Positions 1-7,641 of a stretch of DNA of 64,000 nt are shown here, piece by piece. Source of the stretch: Aldehydirespirator sp965220645 (GTDB lineage: Bacteria > Actinomycetota > Acidimicrobiia > Acidimicrobiales > Aldehydirespiratoraceae). How positions within the stretch are numbered: position 1 is the first letter of the stretch; each line of letters starts with the position of its first letter. The stretch lies in NCBI GenBank assembly GCA_965220645.1, contig OZ244836.1, positions 2,418,001 through 2,482,000 on the forward strand, read 5' to 3'. Below the pieces are notes generated by a model. It ran no database searches. It was not told where the DNA came from and saw nothing but the letters and a program-made list of their open reading frames with translations. Position numbers and translations under genes: made by a program.

Positions 1-2
1 AG

Positions 3-146
3 GACGCAACCGCACGCGCCGGCGCAACCGAGCCCGCGGACGCAACCGCACGCGCCGGCGCAACCGAGCCCGCGGACGCAACCGCACGCGCCGGCGCAAC
101 CGAGCCCGCGGACGCAACCGCACGCGCCGGCGCAACCGAGCCCGCG
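3..146 (+). repeat. 36-bp tandem repeat, four copies, coding
   Basis: Four identical 36-bp units begin at 3, 39, 75 and 111. The unit is a multiple of three and encodes DATARAGATEPA in frame with the monooxygenase. The array may continue to the left of the window. Each unit contains two similar half units (GACGCAACCG and GGCGCAACCG), which suggests growth by slippage or unequal crossing-over. Confidence 0.95.
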
Positions 147-1802
147 GACGAGTTGGTCGCCGCCCTCATCGACTGGCTGACGGGCACCGAACTCGACGAC
201 GGCTACCGGGCGATGCTCGCCGAGGAGCTAGCCGTCACCGGGGACCTGCGGGTGCCCGAACCGATCAGCGAAGACAACTGGCCGCCCACCGATGCCGACT
301 ACCCGGTAGCAGTGATCGGGGCGGGCATGTCGGGCATCCTGGCCGCCCACCGGCTCAAGCAGGCCGGGATCGACTGCGTGGTTCTGGACAAGAACCACGA
401 CGTGGGCGGAACCTGGCTGGAGAACACCTATCCGGGCTGCCGGGTGGACGTGTTCAACCACGTCTACTCCTACGCCGGCGAGCAGCGCCCCGACTGGCCC
501 GAGTACCACTCCAGCCAGCCGGTCCTGCTCGACTACTTCCGGGACTGCGCCCGCCGCTGGGGGATACGCGGCCGGATCCGTTTCGGCGTCCGCGTCGAGT
601 CGCTGGCCTGGGACGACGACTCCCGACACTGGCTGATTCGACTCGACACATCCAGCGGGACCGAGGCCATCACCGCCGGGGCGGTTGTGTCCGCAGTCGG
701 GCAGCTCAACCAGCCTCTGATGCCCGACATCGAAGGCATCGACGATTTCGCCGGCCCGCACTTCCACAGCTCGGCCTGGCGTCACGACATCGACTGGGAC
801 GGTCTGCGGGTGGCGGTGATCGGCACCGGGGCCAGCGCCCTCCAGTTCATCCCGCACCTGGCCGAAGCGGCCGCCCACGTCACCGTGTTCCAGCGCACAC
901 CGCCGTGGCTGATCCCGCGGCCTGTCTACCACCAGCCGCTGGCCGAGGGCCTGCTCAGGCTCTTCGAGCTGATCCCCGGCTACGCCCACTGGTTCCGGCT
1001 GCGGCTGTTCTGGTGCACCCACGAGGGCACCGTCGGCGCGCTGCGACGCGACCCGGCCTGGGACGGACCGCTGGATCAGGCCGTGAGCCGCCGCAACGAG
1101 GAGACCCGCCGCCTGCTCACCCTCTACCTGAGGTCGCAGTTCGGCGACCGCCCCGACCTGCTGGAGAAGGTCGTGCCCAACTACCCGGTGGGGTCCAAGA
1201 GGGTCGTGCTCGACAACGGCATCTGGGCCAGCACCCTAAAGCGGCCCACCGTCGAGCTGGTCAGCGACGGCATCGAGCGGATCGAGCCGGAGGGCGTGAG
1301 GGGAGCCGACGGGCGCCTGCACCGAGCCGACGTGATCGTGTTCGGCACCGGCTTCCGGGCCTCGGAGTTCCTGATGCCGATGCGAGTGACCGGGCGCGGC
1401 GGCGCCGACCTGCACGAGACCTGGGCCGGCGACGCCCGCGCCTACAACGGGGTGTGCGTCCCCGGGTTCCCCAACCTGTTCTGCATCTACGGACCCAACA
1501 CCAACATCGTCGTCAACGGCAGCATCATCTACTTCGCCGAGTGCGCCACCCACTACGTGGTGGAGTGCCTGCGCATGCTGGCCAGCCGTGGCACGGCGGC
1601 TATCGACTGCAAGCCCGGCGCCTACGACCGCTACTCAGCCCGGATGGACGAGCACAACTCGCAGATGGCATGGGGCATCTCGCCGGTCAACAGCTGGTAC
1701 AAGAGCCCCAGCGGCCGGATCGCCCAGAACTGGCCGCTGCCGCTGATCGACTACTGGCGCCAGACCCGCAGCCCCGACCCGGCCGACTTCGAGCTGCTCT
1801 GA
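3..1802 (+). CDS. Baeyer-Villiger-type flavin monooxygenase, 5' end outside window
   Basis: FAD/NADPH monooxygenase of the cyclohexanone/phenylacetone type, which inserts oxygen next to a ketone. The reading frame is open to the left edge, so the gene starts before the window. Numbering from the TTG at 153, an FAD-binding GAGMSG lies at residues 56-61, the NADPH-binding GTGASA at 224-229, and the family fingerprint (FxGxxxHxxxW) is met by FAGPHFHSSAW at 199-209. The catalytic core is complete through residue 549. Upstream of 153 the frame encodes four 12-residue repeats (DATARAGATEPA), an unusual Ala-rich N-terminal extension. The TTG at 153 has no ribosome site and is unlikely to be the start. 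The substrate cannot be told. Confidence 0.88.
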   Translation, partial: DATARAGATEPADATARAGATEPADATARAGATEPADATARAGATEPADELVAALIDWLTGTELDDGYRAMLAEELAVTGDLRVPEPISEDNWPPTDADYPVAVIGAGMSGILAAHRLKQAGIDCVVLDKNHDVGGTWLENTYPGCRVDVFNHVYSYAGEQRPDWPEYHSSQPVLLDYFRDCARRWGIRGRIRFGVRVESLAWDDDSRHWLIRLDTSSGTEAITAGAVVSAVGQLNQPLMPDIEGIDDFAGPHFHSSAWRHDIDWDGLRVAVIGTGASALQFIPHLAEAAAHVTVFQRTPPWLIPRPVYHQPLAEGLLRLFELIPGYAHWFRLRLFWCTHEGTVGALRRDPAWDGPLDQAVSRRNEETRRLLTLYLRSQFGDRPDLLEKVVPNYPVGSKRVVLDNGIWASTLKRPTVELVSDGIERIEPEGVRGADGRLHRADVIVFGTGFRASEFLMPMRVTGRGGADLHETWAGDARAYNGVCVPGFPNLFCIYGPNTNIVVNGSIIYFAECATHYVVECLRMLASRGTAAIDCKPGAYDRYSARMDEHNSQMAWGISPVNSWYKSPSGRIAQNWPLPLIDYWRQTRSPDPADFELL

Positions 1803-1806
1803 CGAA

Positions 1807-1828
1807 CGTACATATCGCGTACATATCG
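1807..1828. repeat. 11-bp tandem duplication
   Basis: CGTACATATCG occurs twice in direct succession just after the monooxygenase stop codon. It is AT-rich against its surroundings. No function can be assigned. Confidence 0.6.
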
Positions 1829-1842
1829 CGTGTCGGTGGAGG

Positions 1843-1928
1843 CTGATGCAGTCGTGGCCGTGCGGGATCGCCCCCTCCATGCCGCTGCTGTGGCCGAGCG
1901 CCTGCGCGTGGCGCCGTCGTCGCTGCCA
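1843..1928 (+). pseudogene. Remnant of a vapC 3' end
   Basis: These 86 bases align without gaps to 4182-4267, the 3' end of the intact vapC downstream, with about 70 of 86 identical by eye. Read in frame it gives VVAVRDRPLHAAAVAERLRV against VIMAVWDRRLHAGAAAESLS in the intact toxin. Nothing upstream resembles the rest of a PIN domain and there is no stop codon at the matching place. It is a leftover of a second, related toxin gene. Together with the intact copy it brackets the HNH and vapBC genes. Confidence 0.7.
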
Positions 1929-2009
1929 GGGCCCGCGGCTCGGCCGGCTTCGCGGGAACGGTGCTTCTGTACCTGTAGCCCGCCCCGGCCGAGGCTGCCG
2001 GCGCGGCTC

Positions 2010-3350
2010 TCAGGCACGGACAGTTTGGCTGTCGTGCTGAGCCGCACGGGCCCTGCGCAGCGCGACTCGGGCGGCTTGGGGCCCTGTGGGCCCGGCTCGG
2101 GACCCGGCCGCGGGCCTGGGCGCAGCATCAGCGGCTTGCTCGGATGGGGCGAACAGGGGCGCGGTGTCGGGCAGGCGCGCTGCGCCGTGGTGGATGCGGT
2201 CGGGGGGTCGGATGGTGTGTTTGCCGTCGCCAGCGCCGACCACCTGCCAGTCGTCGTCATGGATCTTGCCGTGGCAGCCCCAGCACAGCGGTATGAGGTT
2301 GTCCAAGTCGGTGCGACCACCCCATGCGAAGGGGTCCATGTGATGCGCGTGCAGCTTGTCCTCGTCGGGCTCGCCGCAGCCGGCGCAGCCGCCATAAAGC
2401 GCCATCAGCGCCTGGAACTGGGATGAGGTGGCCCGTCTGATGTTGCGGCCCTTCCACATGGGCACGCCCTTGGCGCTGAGCACCAGCGCGAACCATGACG
2501 ACTCGCCCGCGAGCCTCTCGATCACCGCAGCGGGAAGCGGGTCGCCGTCAGCGGTGGAGGCCATCAGCTTCTCGGTGTCAGGATCGAGCCGGGCCACCAG
2601 CGCGATGTCGGCGTAAGGCTTGCCGCCACCGGCCGTGCGGTTGGTCATGCTCTCCAGCGCGTCGGCCATGCACTGCTGCAGCGAGCGTGTCTCGCCGCCG
2701 GCTCGAGCGTGCGTCTTGTCGGCGTCGAGCAGCCGGTGAGCCCCTTTGTTGAGCCGGTTGCGGATACGCCGCCCAACTACCGGATCGAACTGCCCGTACA
2801 GATGCACCATGCCGTCATCGCCGTTCCAGACCCGCACCGCCCGCCGGGCCCGCAATCGGCGGTACTCCGCCTCACCGCCATCGGCCTGGCGCTCAGCGGT
2901 CCACCGCTTGGCCTCCTTGGCGAACTGCTCGGGCGCCAGCGACTCCGCCTTGGCCAGCAACTCGCCATCGGACTCGACCTCTGCGACGCTGGTCTTGTCG
3001 AGCGCATCGGCGAGCTTCCCGGCGTTCGCGACCGGCATCCGGCCATCCTCGACGGCATCTCGCACCGCGGGCATCGCGCCAATAGCGGTGATGGTCCGGA
3101 CCTGGCTGCGGGCGTCGCTCCGCGACATTCCGGTGCTCTCGGCAAGCACATGCGCCCCGCCGTCGCCGTGGTTGCGGCTGCCGGCCACGCCCGCCGCGGC
3201 CAGAGCCTGCACAGTGTCGAGCTTGCCGCGCACCGCCCTAGTCCCAGACAGCACACCGAGCAGTTCCTCCGCAGATGCATCGCCCCGCTTGAGGTATGCC
3301 AGCAACTCCGAGGCCGCCGCATCAAGCCGCTCGATCAGTTCGCTCACCAT
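2010..3350 (-). CDS. DUF222 / HNH endonuclease domain protein (13E12-like family)
   Basis: About 446 residues. The N-terminal two thirds is a helical DUF222-type region (ELIERLDAAASELLAYLKRG at the start), followed by an HNH nuclease module: CAGCGEPDEDKLHAHH, then LDNLIPLCWGCHGKIH, giving the paired Cys zinc knuckles and the His-Asn-His core. The tail is Ala/Pro/Arg-rich and looks disordered. Such proteins are multicopy in actinobacteria and are often near mobile DNA; their role is unknown. I chose ATG at 3350 over the in-frame TTG at 3386 because a promoter-like TTGACA-N18-GACAAT lies between them and ends 6 bases before the ATG, which suggests a leaderless message. Confidence 0.82.
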   Translation of the reverse strand: MVSELIERLDAAASELLAYLKRGDASAEELLGVLSGTRAVRGKLDTVQALAAAGVAGSRNHGDGGAHVLAESTGMSRSDARSQVRTITAIGAMPAVRDAVEDGRMPVANAGKLADALDKTSVAEVESDGELLAKAESLAPEQFAKEAKRWTAERQADGGEAEYRRLRARRAVRVWNGDDGMVHLYGQFDPVVGRRIRNRLNKGAHRLLDADKTHARAGGETRSLQQCMADALESMTNRTAGGGKPYADIALVARLDPDTEKLMASTADGDPLPAAVIERLAGESSWFALVLSAKGVPMWKGRNIRRATSSQFQALMALYGGCAGCGEPDEDKLHAHHMDPFAWGGRTDLDNLIPLCWGCHGKIHDDDWQVVGAGDGKHTIRPPDRIHHGAARLPDTAPLFAPSEQAADAAPRPAAGSRAGPTGPQAARVALRRARAAQHDSQTVRA

Positions 3351-3356
3351 GGACCC

Positions 3357-3386
3357 ATTGTCGCACACTCCTATGACATCTGTCAA
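3357..3386 (-). promoter_or_regulatory. Promoter of the HNH gene (leaderless type)
   Basis: On the minus strand TTGACA (3386-3381) is followed after 18 bases by GACAAT (3362-3357), then 6 bases to the ATG at 3350. The short gap means transcription would begin at or next to the start codon. Confidence 0.5.
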
Positions 3387-3535
3387 GCATTTACATGATA
3401 ATCAAGTATATTTTCTGGTTCTGACTTGGCAGAATCCGGGCGTGGGCCGGGAAGACGATCCACGACAAGCAACAGGCGTCCCGCCGGATGCGCGCTGCCA
3501 CTCGCCGAGTCCGCCCCGAGTCGCCTTCTGTAAGC

Positions 3536-3562
3536 GTACAGATTACGTCTCCTGAGTTGTAC
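3536..3562 (+). promoter_or_regulatory. Candidate operator and -10 element of vapBC
   Basis: An inverted repeat GTACA-N17-TGTAC precedes vapB. A -10-like TACACT (3560-3565) overlaps its right arm and sits 6 bases before the ATG. This is the usual place for autoregulation by a VapBC complex. The assignment is from position and symmetry only. Confidence 0.4.
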
Positions 3563-3571
3563 ACTTAGGGC

Positions 3572-3835
3572 ATGGATGTTGCAGTCACAGAGTTGCGGGC
3601 CCACCTGAGTCACTGGCTCGAACAGGTCCGAGACGGTGAGGAAGTCGTCGTCACCGAGCGGGGCGTGCCAGTGGCTCGGCTCCTCGGGGTCGACACCGCC
3701 TCGACGATCGAGTCCCTCACCGCCCGGGGGGTCATCGCCAGACCTGCTCGCGGTGACCGGCCCGGCGCGGTCAATAGACAGCGGCCGCGGGCCCGCCGCC
3801 CGGTCTCGGAAATGGTGACCGAGCAGCGGCGCTGA
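3572..3835 (+). CDS. vapB: Antitoxin, Phd/YefM-like (VapB role)
   Basis: 87 residues. The first 45 or so (MDVAVTELRAHLSHWLEQVR, then VVVTERGVPVARLL) match the Phd/YefM DNA-binding fold that represses its own operon. The basic, Arg/Pro-rich C-terminus would wrap the toxin. It ends 3 bases before the PIN toxin gene, so the two are co-transcribed. A close promoter and inverted repeat lie upstream, and the start is probably leaderless. The toxin partner decides the VapBC naming, although the antitoxin fold is of Phd type. Confidence 0.85.
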   Translation: MDVAVTELRAHLSHWLEQVRDGEEVVVTERGVPVARLLGVDTASTIESLTARGVIARPARGDRPGAVNRQRPRARRPVSEMVTEQRR

Positions 3836-3838
3836 TCG

Positions 3839-4276
3839 ATGGCGATCGTCTACTTCGATGCCAGCGCGCTGGTGAAGCTGCTGGTAGAGGAGTCCGGCAG
3901 CGACACCGCCGCCACGCTGTGGGACGGCTGCGACGTCGCGGTCTCCAGCCGTCTGGCCTACCCGGAGGTGTGCGCTGCGCTGGCCGCGGCGGGCCGCAAC
4001 CACGACCTGGACAAACACAGTGTGGCGTCGTGCGAGCGGCACTGGGAGGATCTGTGGGCGGCGATGCGGCCCGTGGAGCTCACCCCACCGGTGGAGCGGT
4101 CCGCGGGCCGGCTGGCCAAACGCCACGGACTTCGCGGCGTCGATGCGGTCCACCTTGCCAGCGCCCTGGAGATAGGTGCTGCCGATGTGATCATGGCCGT
4201 GTGGGATCGCCGCCTCCACGCCGGTGCCGCAGCCGAGAGCCTGAGCGTGGCGCCATCGTCACTGCCACACGCATAG
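3839..4276 (+). CDS. vapC: PIN-domain ribonuclease toxin VapC
   Basis: 145 residues, a normal VapC length. The acidic metal-binding residues of PIN nucleases are present: D7 (YFDASALVKL), E43 (YPEVCAAL), D102 (GVDAVHLASAL), and D116/D123 near the end (DVIMAVWDRRL). It would cut tRNA or other RNA when not bound by the antitoxin encoded 3 bases upstream. Its last 86 bases have a diverged copy at 1843-1928. The active site looks intact, so the toxin is probably functional. Confidence 0.9.
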   Translation: MAIVYFDASALVKLLVEESGSDTAATLWDGCDVAVSSRLAYPEVCAALAAAGRNHDLDKHSVASCERHWEDLWAAMRPVELTPPVERSAGRLAKRHGLRGVDAVHLASALEIGAADVIMAVWDRRLHAGAAAESLSVAPSSLPHA

Positions 4277-4368
4277 ACAGGCGCCGGCTCGGGGTAGCGT
4301 CCGGTAGATGGTTGGCCGGGTTGGCTCGTCAATCGCCTGCCGCGTGACCAAGTGCATCTACGGAAACA

Positions 4369-7278
4369 TTACGAATCTGCCATGGTCCGGGGTACGAACG
4401 ACCTTACTTCGGAGTGAACGACTTGGGAGCATTCCTCAATCAGTTCCGCCACTCGGTACTCGTATTGTGCATCCCATTCCACATCCGGAATTTCATGAGT
4501 GTTTTCCAACGATCCGTCTCCTGCTATCTGTGTAGAGGCATTCAACTCGCTGTCTTGCCACGTTTCGCCTTGTTTGCGATACTGAATGACAGAGTTGCGA
4601 AAATTGCTAGCCGTTACGGGCCATGATGCCCACACTCTCTTGCTGAGGGAGTCGAACCTGAGCGATGGAGTTCGGGGTTCGGAAATCCGTTGCTCTATAA
4701 TGGGTGAGTAGCTGTGCTTGCTCGTTCCGAGTTGGCTGTGAGCAACAACTCGAACTTCATATTTTGTACATCTAGAGGGGAGCGGAATTAGCGGAATTAT
4801 CGCATATTCTGAACCTACGAATTTCGCATCGACAGTGTTCCACCTGTCGGCATCGAGTTGTCTGTATTCTACCTTATATGATAGTCGAGCTTCTCGGTCT
4901 GGCGGGAACCAACGAACGATCATGTGTGTTGCTGTCAGAGATCTATATGGGTGCAAATAGGGAGTTGTCGGCAGGTGCAACGATTCAGTACCCAACAGCC
5001 GGTGTTCAGATATGTCTCGGCAGCCAGACCACCCGTGCATATAATAGTCGTCACGACCTACATCTAGGATCAGGTTCGACCAATCACGTCGCCCCGGACC
5101 CGCATATAGTAGGTCACGTCTGTCATCCAAGACATGCGCTCCACGTCCTTCGTTGGGAGCGCATGACTCGACAGCGCCCAGCAAGTGGGCCAGTTCATGT
5201 GCGAACAAATAGGTATATTCCCACGGCCAACTATCTACGACAACCGGAGAATTTACCAAGTTGAGGGTCGGGATAACAACAGCACTCCGCTCGTAGCTAG
5301 CCCATCCAGCTGTCTCTCCTGATCCATGCCGGCCGTTTAGGACGATCAGAGTAGGAGTGGCAGCTGCGATTCTACCCTCCGAACGGATTACCTCAACTAG
5401 TCTTTGGTTACTGTAACCCTCCAATTCGCTCACGGTCTTCGATAAGATGACTGTCTCGACTGAAATATCAAACGTATCTCGACGGAATACGGGATGCCTG
5501 CCGTCAGTCTGCGTACGGTACCACCACTGCACCTCCGAGATGACCGTGGCGATCCTGTGTTCGTACTGAGCGATGTCCTCCGCCGAAAAGTCAGACTTCT
5601 TGTCTATGGGGATTGCATGTATCGCCTGGATCCTCGATGACTTCTCAAGGTCCGATTCTGCCTGAGGCATGACCTCGGTCGTTTGATCGGGACGCAGTTG
5701 GTCAGGTTCCTCTAGGACGCGCACAAACGCAACCGGATTTGCTCCCCGCGTCAGACTCATCCCGCGCGACACACGCGGCAAGGGTGAACTCGTTTCCAGG
5801 CTAAGGATCAGCGCTTTCTCTGGCAGATAATTCTCGGGAAACCAATCCGACACATCGATGTCGACAGACGCGCTCAGAGAGTCTTCGTCAAATGCCAGTT
5901 CCCTGAACGGGTATGCATCCGGAAGCTCGAAGTGTTCAGAAAACCCCCGCGTATGCCAGTGCGTTGTCGTCAGCCGCCCTATGCGCAAGTCTAGTGTAAA
6001 CTCTCGTTGTGGGTCCCTGTCAAGCGAGACAGTGATCGTAACTCTGGGACTACTCATCGTGGCCGTATAGAGTGCAGAATCGAACTGTACTGACACCTGC
6101 ACCGTGGATTCAATATGATCCAAGACCGACTGGTTCTGGGTCCTATAGGATTCCTCCCAGCGCGATGCTCGAACCAGGAAGGCTGCCATCTCCCCCCGCG
6201 TCGTGGTCTTGCCTGGACAGAACATGGATCCGTCGCGACATCCATGAGTGACACCTGATGCTGCGAGACGATCAATTGAGTACCTGTGGAAGCTGTCCAT
6301 AGTGTCAATGAATCCCCTGGCACCACGAAAGGGAAGCTCATAGGCACGTGTTATGAACGCGGCCATGTGCGCGCGCGTCACGCTCGCGCTCGGACGGAAT
6401 GTTCCGTCCGGGAAACCGTAGGTTATACCCAGCTGCGCGAAACGCTCCACATGTGCTGACCACCACAAGGATGGATCGATGTCACTGAAGCGCGAGGCCG
6501 CTACAGCTCTCGGTTCTGTCCGGTCTATGAGTCGCACCATCCAGACTGCCATCACCCATCGAGGTATCGGCTCGTTGGGGCAGAACATCGGCTCGCCGCC
6601 AGCTGTACAGTCGGTGTCCTCAAGGATATTGAGATCTGCCAGGTTCTCTATGTATTCTGATGCAAAGTGATCTGCTGTATCGCTGAATGCGTCATTATCA
6701 GTTATAGTTATGCTGATAGTCGCATTCTGGTGATCAATCGAGAGTCCAGCAGACACTGAAGTTATCTCAACAACTATCGTCTCATCAGACTCGTCAACAG
6801 AATCATCGAAGGTGAAGATGTCCAATAGGCGAACAATCCGATTCGCCATGATTTCGAGAGTGGCCATGACTTCAAAAGTAATGGAGGGCTGACTGTAATC
6901 GTCAGGTTCAGAACGCTGGGCCGGATCAGATGGGCAGCCTATTGGACGAAGAGGCGACCTGAATGGCCGTGTGCACCATTCGTAGTCTTCAAATGTGGCA
7001 GTACCGCCCACAACGGCGACGGTCACTCTCATGGGTTGATCAACGGGTTCAGACAACAGCACACCAAGTGCGACGCTTTCGCCTTCCCTGATCGAAGTAC
7101 CGCTACCGCCAAAGCGTACGAGACGAACACTGGGACTGGTCTGCAGATTGGCTGCGGGTCCAGACGGTGGAGTCGTTGCTCTCTGCGCCAAGGCAGCGGC
7201 ATCCGCAGACTTGACCAATGGCGAAATCGACGGGATCGGCAGGGGTGGCACGCTGACTCCGACCGAAACCAAGAGCAC
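4369..7278 (-). CDS. Secreted Calx-beta / SLH / metallopeptidase-like / FN3 protein
   Basis: About 969 residues. Order: hydrophobic N-terminus; Calx-beta-like domain (about 48-205, ending ITITDNDAF); three SLH-type repeats (about 208-385, such as ITYGFPDGTFRPSASVTRAH and the Cys-bearing FCPGKTTTRGEMAAF); a second beta-sandwich (about 395-540); a zinc-peptidase-like domain with HELAHLLGAVE at 694-704; then two fibronectin-III-like modules. It would be exported and cell-wall attached. The third ligand place of the HExxHxxGxxH/D motif is Glu704, so catalysis is uncertain. The start is unclear: the GTG at 7278 lacks a ribosome site, while reading on upstream to an ATT at 7299 (preceded by GGGGAT) would add a basic RRLGI signal-peptide head. 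Base composition is much richer in A+T than its neighbours, suggesting transfer. Confidence 0.75.
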   Translation of the reverse strand: MLLVSVGVSVPPLPIPSISPLVKSADAAALAQRATTPPSGPAANLQTSPSVRLVRFGGSGTSIREGESVALGVLLSEPVDQPMRVTVAVVGGTATFEDYEWCTRPFRSPLRPIGCPSDPAQRSEPDDYSQPSITFEVMATLEIMANRIVRLLDIFTFDDSVDESDETIVVEITSVSAGLSIDHQNATISITITDNDAFSDTADHFASEYIENLADLNILEDTDCTAGGEPMFCPNEPIPRWVMAVWMVRLIDRTEPRAVAASRFSDIDPSLWWSAHVERFAQLGITYGFPDGTFRPSASVTRAHMAAFITRAYELPFRGARGFIDTMDSFHRYSIDRLAASGVTHGCRDGSMFCPGKTTTRGEMAAFLVRASRWEESYRTQNQSVLDHIESTVQVSVQFDSALYTATMSSPRVTITVSLDRDPQREFTLDLRIGRLTTTHWHTRGFSEHFELPDAYPFRELAFDEDSLSASVDIDVSDWFPENYLPEKALILSLETSSPLPRVSRGMSLTRGANPVAFVRVLEEPDQLRPDQTTEVMPQAESDLEKSSRIQAIHAIPIDKKSDFSAEDIAQYEHRIATVISEVQWWYRTQTDGRHPVFRRDTFDISVETVILSKTVSELEGYSNQRLVEVIRSEGRIAAATPTLIVLNGRHGSGETAGWASYERSAVVIPTLNLVNSPVVVDSWPWEYTYLFAHELAHLLGAVESCAPNEGRGAHVLDDRRDLLYAGPGRRDWSNLILDVGRDDYYMHGWSGCRDISEHRLLGTESLHLPTTPYLHPYRSLTATHMIVRWFPPDREARLSYKVEYRQLDADRWNTVDAKFVGSEYAIIPLIPLPSRCTKYEVRVVAHSQLGTSKHSYSPIIEQRISEPRTPSLRFDSLSKRVWASWPVTASNFRNSVIQYRKQGETWQDSELNASTQIAGDGSLENTHEIPDVEWDAQYEYRVAELIEECSQVVHSEVRSFVPRTMADS

Positions 7279-7641
7279 GATACCGAGCCGCCGCAGAATG
7301 GATCCCCAACACGACGACGTACCCAGCGGGCCGCAGCGAAGAAACTCACCGCACTATGCTCTGTTTGCTACTCGGTGGGTGGCAATGCAACACGGCTGTA
7401 CACGTCTCGCCACACGGGAATTCTACCAACTGTGGGAGTCGGCATCGGTTGTGGGCTGTGAGGGGAGGCTGAACTCTCGTCGCCGTCGGCCTGGACTGGG
7501 GCGAGGGGGAGATTGTCGAGCCTTCGCGAATTCGTGGGGAGCGGCGCGGTTGAGGGTCCCTGATCAGGGGTCGAGGCCCTAGCCCTGATCGTTCACGAGG
7601 ACTGGGGGCGGGCTCGCTGAGGGCACCAGCGGAGGGCGCGC
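7279..7641. other. Intergenic region without a recognised gene
   Basis: Lies between the low-GC surface-protein gene and ppc, both on the minus strand. Composition changes from mixed to GC-rich near 7440. I see no tRNA, no strong hairpin and no supported coding frame. The promoter of the surface-protein gene should be in its left part. Confidence 0.5.

Noticed and set aside
3..146. Considered as a CRISPR-like array (36-bp period)
   Set aside because: The 36-bp units abut without spacers and keep the reading frame of the monooxygenase.
16..1000. Minus-strand frame opposite the monooxygenase (228-1022)
   Set aside because: Antisense to the FAD and NADPH motifs of the enzyme, with no domain of its own.
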